Of a stretch of 39,904 nucleotides of DNA, positions 7,596-15,094 are shown in pieces (position 1 is the first letter of the stretch; each line of letters begins with the position of its first letter). This DNA is from Acidimicrobiaceae bacterium. GTDB taxonomy: Bacteria; Actinomycetota; Acidimicrobiia; Acidimicrobiales; Aldehydirespiratoraceae. The notes beneath the pieces were generated by a model that was not told the origin of the DNA, searched no databases, and worked only from the letters and a program-made list of their open reading frames with translations. The DNA lies in NCBI GenBank assembly GCA_009835735.1, contig VXWX01000129.1, positions 1 through 39,904 of the forward strand, in the 5' to 3' direction. Position numbers and translations under genes: made by a program.

Positions 7596-8318
7596 TCAGC
7601 TGCTGAAGATGTCGAGCGGTTCGGCCGGTTCGATGAGGTGGGCGCCGTTGTTGCGGGCACTGTTCACCTCGGTCGACACCGGGTGCATCCGGATCAGGCC
7701 CGGCGGCGCGGGGACGAGCAGGCTGGTGGCGGCCTCGGCGTCGCTGATGGCGGGATCCAGCCAGAGGTCCCAGGCGCCGGGCGGCAGCACCACCGGCATC
7801 CGGTCGTGCACCTTGGCCATGGCCTCATTCGCCTCGCAGGTGATGATGGTGCACGAGTGCAGCTCGAAGGGCTCGCCGTCGCCGTCGGGGCTGTCCTTGT
7901 CGCGCCACTGCTCCCACAGGCCCGCGAAGGCGAACGGCTCGCCGTCGGGACGGCTGATGAACATGGGCTGCTTGTGCTTGGAGCCCTCCAGGCGGCGCCA
8001 TTCGTAGAAGCCGTCGGCCGGGATGATGCAGCGCCGGCGGGTGAGGGCCACCCTGAAGGCGTTCTTGGTGGCCACCGTCTCGGCCCGGGCGTTGATCATC
8101 CGGTTGCCGATCTTGGGGTCCTTGGCCCAGAACGGCACCAGCCCCCAGTGCAGCGCGTCGAGGCTGCGGGCCCCGTCGCGCTCCCGCACGGCGTACACGG
8201 TCTGCGTCGGCGCGACGTTGTGGTTGGGTGCAAGGGTCAGGTCGGGCGGCGGGGCGGCCGCACCGAAGTACTTGGCCAACTCGTCGGGCGGGGTCGCCGC
8301 CACGTAACGCCCGCACAT
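7596..8318 (-). CDS. SOS response-associated peptidase (SRAP / YedK-HMCES type)
   Basis: A 240-residue SRAP-domain protein. Family members crosslink their N-terminal Cys2 to abasic sites in single-stranded DNA, shielding them. All key residues are visible: Cys2 in MCGRYV, NHNVAPTQ (residues 32-39), the NARAE motif with Glu80, ADGFYEW with Glu106, and His171 in KVHDRMPV. The start is fixed at 8318 because Met removal must expose Cys2. The open frame upstream to 8978 is a shadow of the nitronate monooxygenase gene. There is no ribosome binding site. A TAGCTT box ends 8 nt upstream, inside the neighbour's stop region, suggesting a separate leaderless transcript. Confidence 0.94.
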   Translation of the reverse strand: MCGRYVAATPPDELAKYFGAAAPPPDLTLAPNHNVAPTQTVYAVRERDGARSLDALHWGLVPFWAKDPKIGNRMINARAETVATKNAFRVALTRRRCIIPADGFYEWRRLEGSKHKQPMFISRPDGEPFAFAGLWEQWRDKDSPDGDGEPFELHSCTIITCEANEAMAKVHDRMPVVLPPGAWDLWLDPAISDAEAATSLLVPAPPGLIRMHPVSTEVNSARNNGAHLIEPAEPLDIFSS

Positions 8319-8326
8319 GGGACCGG

Positions 8327-8332
8327 AAGCTA
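8327..8332 (-). promoter_or_regulatory. -10 box TAGCTT of the SRAP gene
   Basis: TAGCTT on the minus strand ends 8 nt before the SRAP ATG at 8318. Its first three bases are the stop codon of the upstream nitronate monooxygenase gene. The SRAP gene has no Shine-Dalgarno, so leaderless initiation is likely. Confidence 0.4.
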
Positions 8333-9400
8333 GCTGGGCCGTGCCGGAGCGATCCGGTCGAGGGCGGCGACGGCCTCGGCCACGATCCGCTCGATCAACT
8401 CGGCGCAGCTGGGCAGGTCGTCCACGACGCCCACGCATTGGCCGGTGGGCAGGACGCCGGCATCGATGTCGCCGTCCACCATGGTGGCTCGGGTGAGCAT
8501 GGGGGCATTGGCCGCCATCGCCATCTGGCTCCAGGTCAGTCCCTGGCTGCGGCGCATGGCCATGCCCTCGCGCAGCATCGCCGACATCGACATGCCGGTG
8601 ACGCCCCGGAACCGCCAGGCGTTGGCCGCGGCCCGAAGCAGTCGGGTGACTCGGGCCGACTCCAGCGACTCGACCAGGCGGGTGCGGACAACCCGCTGGG
8701 GCTTGCCGTCGATGCTGCTCGACACCACCGTGCCGGTGACTGGCGTGCCCAGGTACACCGCTTTGACCGTGTCGGGCACCTTGGACTCGGCGGTGAGCAG
8801 GAAGCGGGTGCCCATGGCCACACCGTCGGCGCCCCATGCCAGGGCCGCGGCCAGGCCCCGGCCGTCGTGGAATCCGCCGGCCGCGATCACCGGCACGTCC
8901 ACCGCGTCGAGCACCTGGGGCAGCAGCAGCGAAGTCGGGATCGAGCCGGTGTGGCCGCCGCCTTCCCCGCCTTGGCACAGGATGGCGTCAGCACCCAGTT
9001 CGGCCATCTTCTCGGCGTGCCGGCGGGCACCCACGGTCGGCATGACCAGCACGCCGCCGTCCCGGAGGCGCTGCACCACCGAGGCCGGAGGAGGGCCGGC
9101 GAAGCTGGCCACCCGCACGCCGGCGTCCACCAGCCGGTCGGCCCGGTCGTCCAGGTCGGCGGCGTCGGGGCGCAGGTTCACTCCGAAGGGCCGGTCGGTG
9201 CGGGACCGGACCTCGCCGATGGCAGAGTCCATCTCGTTGAGGGTCATGGTGGCCGAGGCCAGGATCCCGAGTCCGCCCGCTGCGGCGGTACCGGTCACCA
9301 GCGATGGGCCGGCGACCCATCCCATCCCGGTCTGCACGATCGGGTAGTCGACGCCGAACAGCTCCGTGGCCCGGGTCCGGAGCCGTGGGTCGACGCTCAC
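8330..9400 (-). CDS. nitronate monooxygenase family FMN enzyme
   Basis: A 356-residue FMN TIM-barrel enzyme of the nitronate monooxygenase / 2-nitropropane dioxygenase family. The N-terminus has DYPIVQTGMGWVAGPSLV. The catalytic His is His150 in CQGGEGGGHTG. The FMN phosphate site is seen in IAAGGFHDGRGLAAALAWGA and GVAMGTRFL. These enzymes denitrify alkyl nitronates; some homologues act as enoyl reductases or have unknown roles, so the physiological substrate is open. The start is GTG at 9400 without a Shine-Dalgarno but with a TAGAGT box ending 6 nt upstream. It is followed 11 nt later by the SRAP gene and is divergent from selD. Confidence 0.9.
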   Translation of the reverse strand: MSVDPRLRTRATELFGVDYPIVQTGMGWVAGPSLVTGTAAAGGLGILASATMTLNEMDSAIGEVRSRTDRPFGVNLRPDAADLDDRADRLVDAGVRVASFAGPPPASVVQRLRDGGVLVMPTVGARRHAEKMAELGADAILCQGGEGGGHTGSIPTSLLLPQVLDAVDVPVIAAGGFHDGRGLAAALAWGADGVAMGTRFLLTAESKVPDTVKAVYLGTPVTGTVVSSSIDGKPQRVVRTRLVESLESARVTRLLRAAANAWRFRGVTGMSMSAMLREGMAMRRSQGLTWSQMAMAANAPMLTRATMVDGDIDAGVLPTGQCVGVVDDLPSCAELIERIVAEAVAALDRIAPARPS

Positions 9401-9406
9401 GGCTGC

Positions 9407-9412
9407 ACTCTA
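9407..9412 (-). promoter_or_regulatory. -10 box TAGAGT of the nitronate monooxygenase gene
   Basis: TAGAGT on the minus strand ends 6 nt before the GTG start at 9400, consistent with a leaderless mRNA. No convincing -35 element is seen. Confidence 0.4.
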
Positions 9413-9525
9413 CGGCCGCTCCCCTTCTACTCGGGCGACTCACGCCGCCGTCCCCGGCGTGGTGCGGCCGGCCGCCGATCCTGCGAATGCTCCTACAACG
9501 GCGTGCACGAGAGGGGGTGACTGCG

Positions 9526-10560
9526 ATGGCCCGAAGGCTCACTGAGTACAGCCACGGCGCTGGTTGAGCCTGCAAGATCGCCCCCGGCGATCTCGCGCAC
9601 GTAGTGCGCGGCCTGACCCCTGACCCCCCGCCGGAACTGATTGTCGGCCTGGCCACCGGCGACGACGCCGCCGTGTGGCGAATCGGCCGCGGGCGCGCCT
9701 TGGTGCTGACCGCCGACTTCATCACGCCGGTGGTGGACGACGCGCGCACCTGGGGCCGTATCGCGGCCACCAACGCGGTCTCCGACGTGTACGCAATGGG
9801 CGGCCGCCCGCTGCTGGCGCTGAACTTGGTCGCCTGGAACTCCGAGGAGTTGTCCAACGACCTGCTGGCCGAGGTGCTGGCCGGAGGCGAGGACGCTGCC
9901 CGGGCCGGCGGTTTCGTGGTGGGCGGCGGGCACACGGTCGACGATCCCGAGCCGAAGTACGGGATGGCGGTGGTGGGCGAGGTCAACCCGGGCCGCATGC
10001 TCACCAACGCCGGCCTGCGTCCAGGCAATGCTCTGGTGCTCACCAAGCCGCTGGGCACCGGCGTGATCTCGACTGCCATCAAGCGTGCCGAGGCCCGGGC
10101 CGATGTCGTGGATCGAGCAGTCGCCGAGATGACCCGATCCAACGACAAGGCGGCCGAAGCCGCCATGCGGCACGGGGCCACCGCAGCCACCGACGTGACC
10201 GGCTTCGGCCTGCTGGGCCACGGCCTGCGCATGGCCCAGGAGTCGGGCGTCGACCTGGAGATCTCGGTCGGCGACGTGCCGATCATCGAGGGCGCTCGCG
10301 AGCTGGCCGCGCTGGGCACGGTGCCCGGCGGGACCCAACGCAACCTCGACTGGGTGACACCCCACCTGGACACCGGTGACGCGAGCGCCGCGTCGGTGAC
10401 TCTGCTGGCCGACGCTCAGACCTCAGGGGGACTGCTGCTGGGCATGGTCAGCCACGACGCCGGGCTGGCCGCGGTGACCGAGCTGAGGGTCTCCGGTCAC
10501 GAGGCCGCCGTCGTCGGCGAGGTCACCGAAGGCTCCGGCCGCATCCGCCTCCTTCCTTGA
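9526..10560 (+). CDS. selD: selenophosphate synthetase, itself a selenoprotein (UGA = Sec14)
   Basis: Selenide, water dikinase, which makes selenophosphate from selenide and ATP for selenocysteine and selenouridine synthesis. Reading from ATG 9526 gives MARRLTEYSHGAG, then TGA (9565-9567), then ACKIAPGDLAHVVRGL, in frame with the rest of the enzyme. Cys-type SelD has SHGAGCGCK at this spot, so the TGA falls exactly on the catalytic Cys and is read as selenocysteine, with Cys16 after it. Further motifs are GDDAAVW, TNAVSDVYAMGGRP, GGGHTVDDPEPKYG and TDVTGFGLLGH. Full length is 344 residues, normal for SelD. AGGGGG lies 8 nt before the ATG. A naive call from GTG 9604 lacks the active site and any ribosome site. 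SelA, SelB and tRNA-Sec are not in the window. Confidence 0.92.
9575..9593 (+). promoter_or_regulatory. candidate bacterial SECIS hairpin in selD
   Basis: AGATCGCC (9575-9582) and GGCGATCT (9586-9593) form a perfect 8-bp stem around CCC, with the loop beginning 16 nt after the UGA. Bacterial SECIS elements lie directly 3' of the UGA at about this distance. The tight loop lacks the guanine usually found at the loop start. If the top three pairs open, the 9-nt loop begins with G. Protein coding constraint (KIAPGDL) could also account for part of the symmetry. Confidence 0.5.
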
Positions 10561-10564
10561 CCGG

Positions 10565-10582
10565 CGACCTCAGTCGAGGTCG
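10565..10582. terminator. hairpin between convergent selD and aldolase genes
   Basis: CGACCTC (10565-10571) and GAGGTCG (10576-10582) form a perfect 7-bp stem with a 4-nt loop, 4 nt after the selD stop and just before the aldolase stop. It is placed as a bidirectional terminator. No U-tract is present. Confidence 0.45.
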
Positions 10583-10589
10583 GGCGAGG

Positions 10590-11363
10590 TCAGTCGAGGA
10601 GGTCGGGCTGCTCTCGGGCTATCTCGGTGTAGAGGGGCTGGAAGGTGAACCACATGGCCAGGCCGGAGCCGACCATCGAGTAGGTTTGGCGGGCGACGTC
10701 GTCGGGAATGTCGATCGGGTCGCCGGCAGCCTCGGCCAGCAGCTGCGACTGGCAGGCCCGGTCCATGGCCACAAAGGCACCCGCGGCCGCGTCCACCGAT
10801 GCGCCCACGGTGAGCAGGCCGTGGTTCTGGAGGATGGCGGCCTTGCAGTCGCCCAGCGCGGCCGCGATGCGCTTTCCCTCGTCCAGCTCCATCACCACGC
10901 CGCTGTAGCCGTCGAAGATGACGTGGTCGTCGTAGAAGGCGCAGGCGTCCTGGGTCAGCGGCCGCAGCGGCCGTCCCAGCGCCGAGAACGACTTGCCGTG
11001 CATCGAGTGGCTATGGGCCGCAGCCACCACATCGGGCCGGGCGGCATGGATCTGGGAGTGGATGGCGAAGGCTGCGCCGTTCAGGAGCGCGCCCTCGCCG
11101 TCGACGATGTTGCCGTCTGAGTCCACCCGGATCAGGCTTGAGGTCGTGATGTGGGAGAACGGCACGCCCCACGGGTTGACCCAGAACGTCTCGGGATCCT
11201 CGGGGTCGCGCACGGTGACATGACCGGCGGCACCCACCGCGCCGTCCTCGAAGCCGAGCTTGGCGAAGATCCGGTAGGTGGCGGCCAGGCGCTGCTTGCG
11301 GTACTGCCGCTCCTCCTCCACCGTGTCGAAGGTGGGCAGGTACCACTCCGGTTCCGGGCTCAT
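10590..11363 (-). CDS. class II aldolase/adducin family protein
   Basis: A 257-residue protein of the class II aldolase family, zinc-dependent lyases of sugar phosphates and related substrates. The zinc ligands appear as His117, His119 and His122 in AHSHSMHG and His181 in LQNHGLLTVG. The GAAGHVTVRDPEDPETFWVNPWG and DSDGNIVDGEGALLNG segments are those of the short-chain aldolase group with unassigned substrates, often found next to transporters. ATG 11363 has no Shine-Dalgarno, and TACGAT ends 6 nt upstream. It lies 23 nt after the MFS transporter gene on the same strand, so the transporter may import its substrate, though the aldolase may also have its own promoter. Confidence 0.88.
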   Translation of the reverse strand: MSPEPEWYLPTFDTVEEERQYRKQRLAATYRIFAKLGFEDGAVGAAGHVTVRDPEDPETFWVNPWGVPFSHITTSSLIRVDSDGNIVDGEGALLNGAAFAIHSQIHAARPDVVAAAHSHSMHGKSFSALGRPLRPLTQDACAFYDDHVIFDGYSGVVMELDEGKRIAAALGDCKAAILQNHGLLTVGASVDAAAGAFVAMDRACQSQLLAEAAGDPIDIPDDVARQTYSMVGSGLAMWFTFQPLYTEIAREQPDLLD

Positions 11364-11369
11364 GGCCGA

Positions 11370-11375
11370 ATCGTA
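11370..11375 (-). promoter_or_regulatory. -10 box TACGAT of the class II aldolase gene
   Basis: TACGAT on the minus strand ends 6 nt before ATG 11363, within the 23-nt gap after the MFS gene. It predicts an independent leaderless transcript for the aldolase. Confidence 0.4.
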
Positions 11376-11386
11376 GTCCTAGGCGG

Positions 11387-12505
11387 TCAGCGGTTCCCCA
11401 AGGGTCGGGCCACGGTCCGGGTGGTGAACACTCCGACGGCGGCTGCGAGCATCAGCGAGCTGCCGACTATGCCGAGCACGGTCGCTCCCGCGCTGTCGAT
11501 GAGCAGTCCGCCCAGCAGGGGTCCTCCGGCGCGGCCGGCGGCCATCAGCGCCTGAGCGTCCCCGACCCGCTCCTCGGGGTAGCGGGACCGGCTGGCCAGC
11601 ACCTCGAACACGCCCGGTATGGCGGCCCAGAAGAAGAACCCCCACGCCACCAGAGCGGTCAGGAACAGCCAGCCCCAGCCGGTGGTGGCTACCACGATCG
11701 CGCACACGGCGGTAGCCGCCATCCACGGGCTCGGGATCCTTCGGGTGGCCCTCATCCGAGACGCGGGGATAGCCAGCACCGCGTTGAGGCTGAACCCCGC
11801 CGCGACGAGCGTGACGGTCAGCCCCGGGTCGCCCGTTCCCAGCACCACGGCGTACATGAAGACCGCCGATCCGCCGAGGGTGAACAGGCCCAGGCAGACC
11901 AGCAGCACCCGCGCCGCGGTGACCGCCCGGTGGCGCGCCCGGTCCCTGGGGAGCTCCCTCACCTCGCTGCGATAGCCGAACGCGAGCGGCACCAGCGACA
12001 CCGCGGCCAGTGCGGCGAACACCAGCCTCGGCCCGCCTGCTTCAAGGAGCAGCGACACCAGCGGCGCGGCGACCACGCCCACCACCGGGCCGGCCACGGC
12101 CACGTCGCCCATGCGGCGGTCGTCGCCGAAGGCCTGCACCCAGCCGTACCAGGCCAGCAGGCCCAGAGCCACGCCGCTGACTAGGCGCAGCGGCACCAGC
12201 AACGCGAAGGCGGGCAGGGCGGCCGAACCGAGGTTGGCGGCCGCTGCGGCCAGCAGCGAGGCCACGAAGACCCCTTCGCGGGGCTGCAGCCAGCGTCCCG
12301 CGCCCCAGGAGGCGATCACGAAGCCGCCGAGCTGGAACACGCCGATCATGGAAGCCACTCCGAGGCTGATGTCGTAGTGCTCGGCGATCTCGAGCAGCAG
12401 GAACGGCGTGGACACGAAGGCCAGCACGCTGAAGCCGACCGCGAGCAGGATCCCGACCTTGACGGTCGGCCGCAGCAAGTAGACGAGGCGGACCGGACTC
12501 TGCAC
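11387..12505 (-). CDS. MFS transporter
   Basis: A protein of about 372 residues with 12 probable transmembrane segments, arranged as two six-helix halves separated by a charged loop around YRSEVRELPRDRARHRA. It resembles the major facilitator superfamily, with a short conserved loop (GAGRWLQPREG) between helices 2 and 3. The transported compound is unknown. The start is taken as GTG 12505, because TAGTTT ends 6 nt upstream of it; the TTG at 12508 is also in frame. It precedes the class II aldolase gene by 23 nt on the same strand, which hints at uptake or export of an aldolase substrate. Confidence 0.85.
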   Translation of the reverse strand: MQSPVRLVYLLRPTVKVGILLAVGFSVLAFVSTPFLLLEIAEHYDISLGVASMIGVFQLGGFVIASWGAGRWLQPREGVFVASLLAAAAANLGSAALPAFALLVPLRLVSGVALGLLAWYGWVQAFGDDRRMGDVAVAGPVVGVVAAPLVSLLLEAGGPRLVFAALAAVSLVPLAFGYRSEVRELPRDRARHRAVTAARVLLVCLGLFTLGGSAVFMYAVVLGTGDPGLTVTLVAAGFSLNAVLAIPASRMRATRRIPSPWMAATAVCAIVVATTGWGWLFLTALVAWGFFFWAAIPGVFEVLASRSRYPEERVGDAQALMAAGRAGGPLLGGLLIDSAGATVLGIVGSSLMLAAAVGVFTTRTVARPLGNR

Positions 12506-12511
12506 CAATCG

Positions 12512-12517
12512 AAACTA
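12512..12517 (-). promoter_or_regulatory. -10 box TAGTTT of the MFS transporter gene
   Basis: TAGTTT on the minus strand ends 6 nt before GTG 12505. There is no ribosome binding site, so leaderless initiation at the GTG is the simplest reading. Confidence 0.4.
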
Positions 12518-12620
12518 CCGGCGCAGGTTCAGACCACCTGTGTGGCACGGGGTGACATCGGCCACATCGCGCCCAGCGTCATGCCGTCGCCTGCTGACCC
12601 ATTGGTGCGAGACTGGCGGG

Positions 12621-13538
12621 ATGGCTCAACGGCTGTGCGAGGGTCAGGTTGCACTCGTCACCGGCGCCAGCAAGGGCGGCACCGGTACGGCCATCGCGCT
12701 TCGTTTGGCTGCCGAGGGAGCTCGGGTGGCGATCACGGCCCGCAGCATCGACGGCCTTGAGGCCACCGCCACCCGCATCCGCGAAATGGGCGGCGAGTGC
12801 CTGGTGCTGCCGTCGGACCTGAGCGACCCGCACGGCGCCCGGACGGAGCTGGTAGCACGCACTGAGGCCGAGTTCGGCCCCGTCGACATCCTGGTCAACA
12901 ACGCCGCGGCCGGCGGCTACGGCGCTTTCGAGTCGGTCGGGCCCGAGCGCCTGGAGCGGGCCCTGCAGGTGAACTTGTGGGCGCCGTGGGAGTTGATGGC
13001 TGGGGTTGTAGACGGGATGCGCGAGCGGGGCCGGGGGGCGATCGTGAACATCACGACGTTCTCGGCCGAGCTGCCGCCGGGTCCGCCGTTCCCGACCAAC
13101 AAGCCGTCGAAGGCCGGGGCCATGTACGGAGCGAGCAAGGCCGCCCTGAACCGACTCACGGTCTCGGTGGCCAGCGAGTGCGAGGGCCAGGGCATAGCGG
13201 TGAACGCTCTGTCGCCCCAGGGTGCCATTGCCACGCCGGCGCTGGTGGCCGCCGGGTGGGTGGAGGGCGTGATGTTCGAGCCGCTGGAGACGATGGCCGA
13301 GGCGACGCTGGCCCTGTGCACGGCCGACCCCGCGGTACTGACCGGCCGGATTGCCTTCAGCCTGCAGCTGCTGGTGGAGCTCCAGCGCCCAGTTCTCGAC
13401 CTGCGGGGAGAGGAGCTGCTCGAGGGCTGGCAGCCCGAGGATCTTCCCGGCATCATCGCCCGCCAGGAGGAGAGCCTCGCCGGCCGGGGCTGGCCTGACG
13501 CCTACCGCTTCGGCCGGAGCCACAGCCCCAGGCCATGA
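12621..13538 (+). CDS. SDR family oxidoreductase with enlarged active-site insert
   Basis: A 305-residue short-chain dehydrogenase/reductase. The NAD(P) site is TGASKGGTG (15-23), followed by the NNAAAGG motif (93-99), Ser148 in ITTFSAE and the catalytic Tyr169/Lys173 in YGASK. The gap between Ser and Tyr is 21 residues rather than the usual 13 or so, because of a Pro-rich insert (LPPGPPFPTNKP). The C-terminus is also longer than in classical 250-residue SDRs. ATG 12621 is chosen because it starts at the Rossmann fold; the frame runs back to 12540 without homology-like sequence. It heads a run of three SDR genes. The substrate is unknown. Confidence 0.88.
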   Translation: MAQRLCEGQVALVTGASKGGTGTAIALRLAAEGARVAITARSIDGLEATATRIREMGGECLVLPSDLSDPHGARTELVARTEAEFGPVDILVNNAAAGGYGAFESVGPERLERALQVNLWAPWELMAGVVDGMRERGRGAIVNITTFSAELPPGPPFPTNKPSKAGAMYGASKAALNRLTVSVASECEGQGIAVNALSPQGAIATPALVAAGWVEGVMFEPLETMAEATLALCTADPAVLTGRIAFSLQLLVELQRPVLDLRGEELLEGWQPEDLPGIIARQEESLAGRGWPDAYRFGRSHSPRP

Positions 13539-13566
13539 TGGTGGAGCGAGAGCGGAGGGATAGTCG

Positions 13567-14304
13567 ATGTTCGATCTGAGCGGACGCACCGCCCTGGTGA
13601 CCGGCGCCGGTCAGAACATCGGCGCCGGCATCGCCCGAGGCCTGGCCGGCCAGGGTGCCCATGTCGTCGTCAACGACTACTTCGCCGACCGGGCCCAGGC
13701 GACGGCCGACGAGATCACCGCAGCCGGCGGGAGCGCGCTTGTCAGTGTCTTCGACGTGACCGACCTCGACGCCGTGCAGGCCGCGGTGGCCGGGATCGGC
13801 GTGGTCGACATCCTGGTCAACAACGCCGGTCTGGCCGGACCGACCGACATGAAGGCCGAGCAGTTCCGCGGCATGGATCCGGCCGACTGGCAGGCCTCGG
13901 TCGATGTCAACCTCTACGGGGTCATGAACTGCTGCCACGCGGTGATCGATGGCATGTGCGAGCGGGGCTGGGGCCGCATCATCACCATCTCGTCCGCCGC
14001 GGGCACCCACGGCGTCAACATCGGGGTGGCTCCCTACAGCGCGGGCAAGGGCGGCGGCCTGGCCTTCACCCGCTCGCTTGCGCTGGAAGTGGCCCGCTCC
14101 GGCGTAACTGCCAACACGCTGGCGCTGGGCCTCTTCGAACGTAAGAACCGGGAGATAACCGAGCATTTCGCCAGGGCGGTCCCGGTAGGGCGCACGGGCC
14201 GGCCCGAAGACGTGGCCGCCGCCTGCGTATGGCTCGCCTCCGACGAGGCCGAGTGGGTCACCGCCCAGACCATCGGAATCAACGGCGGATCGCTCACCAG
14301 TTGA
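13567..14304 (+). CDS. SDR family oxidoreductase
   Basis: A 245-residue classical SDR. The cofactor motif is TGAGQNIGAG, the NNAG motif is at 85-88, and the active site is Ser143 in ISSAAG with Tyr157/Lys161 in YSAGKGG. The C-terminal VGRTGRPEDVAAACVWLASDEA and TIGINGG stretches are typical of FabG-like dehydrogenases. An Asp (ND at 36-37) follows the second strand, which in this family tends to favour NAD over NADP. GGAGGG precedes ATG 13567 by 7 nt. It lies 28 nt after the first SDR and 19 nt before the third, so the three are probably co-transcribed. The substrate is not identifiable. Confidence 0.9.
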   Translation: MFDLSGRTALVTGAGQNIGAGIARGLAGQGAHVVVNDYFADRAQATADEITAAGGSALVSVFDVTDLDAVQAAVAGIGVVDILVNNAGLAGPTDMKAEQFRGMDPADWQASVDVNLYGVMNCCHAVIDGMCERGWGRIITISSAAGTHGVNIGVAPYSAGKGGGLAFTRSLALEVARSGVTANTLALGLFERKNREITEHFARAVPVGRTGRPEDVAAACVWLASDEAEWVTAQTIGINGGSLTS

Positions 14305-14323
14305 CCGCGAGAAGGGAGCGGCC

Positions 14324-15094
14324 ATGAGGCTCGAGGGGAAGGTGGCGCTGATCACGGGAACGGCCAGCGGGATCGGGCGGGCCACCGCGCTGCGCTTCGC
14401 TTCCGAGGGCGCTCGGGTTGTAGCGGCTGACATTGTCGAGGCCAACGACGAGACGGTCGAGATGATCCGGGCGGCCGGCGGCGAGGCCACCGCGGTCCAC
14501 GCCGACGTGTCCGACGACGCCGAGGTCGCGCTGGCGGTCAAGACCGCGGAGGCCACCTACGGGCAACTGGACATTGCCTTCAACAACGCGGGGATCATGC
14601 TGGCCGACGACGCCGACGCCGTCGCCACCAGCACCGAGACCATCGACAAGACCCTGGCGGTCAACCTGAAGGGCGTGCTGTACGGCTGCCGGCACCAGAT
14701 CCCGGCCATGCGCCGGGCGGGCGGCGGCTCGATTATCAACACGGCGTCGTTCGTGGCGTCGGTGGGCGCGGCCACCCCCCAAATCGCCTACACGGCCTCC
14801 AAGGGAGCGGTGCTGTCGCTGACCCGCGAACTGGCCGTCATCCACGCCCGGGAGAACATCAGGGTCAACGCCCTGTCCCCGGGACCGCTGCGCACCGAGC
14901 TGCTCATGTCGTACCTCGACACCGACGAGAAGCGCCAGCGCCGCCTAGTGCACGTCCCCATGGGCCGCTTCGGCGAGGCCACCGAAATGGCTTCCGCCGC
15001 GCTGTTCCTGGCCTCCGTCGACTCGTCCTACATGACCGGCGCCAACCTGCTGGTCGACGGAGGCCTAACCGCCGCCTACGTCACCCCCGAGTAG
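14324..15094 (+). CDS. SDR family oxidoreductase
   Basis: A 256-residue classical SDR. The glycine motif is TGTASGIG (11-18), Asp36 lies after strand 2 (VVAADIVE), NNAG is at 87-90, and the catalytic residues are Ser142, Tyr156 and Lys160 in YTASKGA. The C-terminal half (NALSPGPLRTELL and MGRFGEATEMASAALFLAS) is ordinary for FabG/cyclohexanol-dehydrogenase-like enzymes. GAAGGGAG lies 5 nt before the ATG. It is the last of three consecutive SDR genes. Its 3' end overlaps the convergent acyl-CoA dehydrogenase gene by 14 bp, leaving no room for a separate terminator. Confidence 0.9.
   Translation: MRLEGKVALITGTASGIGRATALRFASEGARVVAADIVEANDETVEMIRAAGGEATAVHADVSDDAEVALAVKTAEATYGQLDIAFNNAGIMLADDADAVATSTETIDKTLAVNLKGVLYGCRHQIPAMRRAGGGSIINTASFVASVGAATPQIAYTASKGAVLSLTRELAVIHARENIRVNALSPGPLRTELLMSYLDTDEKRQRRLVHVPMGRFGEATEMASAALFLASVDSSYMTGANLLVDGGLTAAYVTPE

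Noticed and set aside
9401..9525. Possible tRNA-Sec gene next to selD
   Set aside because: No cloverleaf, T-loop GGTTC-type sequence or UCA anticodon arm could be found on either strand.
9604..10560. Shorter selD call starting at GTG 9604
   Set aside because: It lacks the catalytic segment and has no ribosome site. The frame upstream through the UGA encodes the conserved SelD N-terminus and has a good Shine-Dalgarno.
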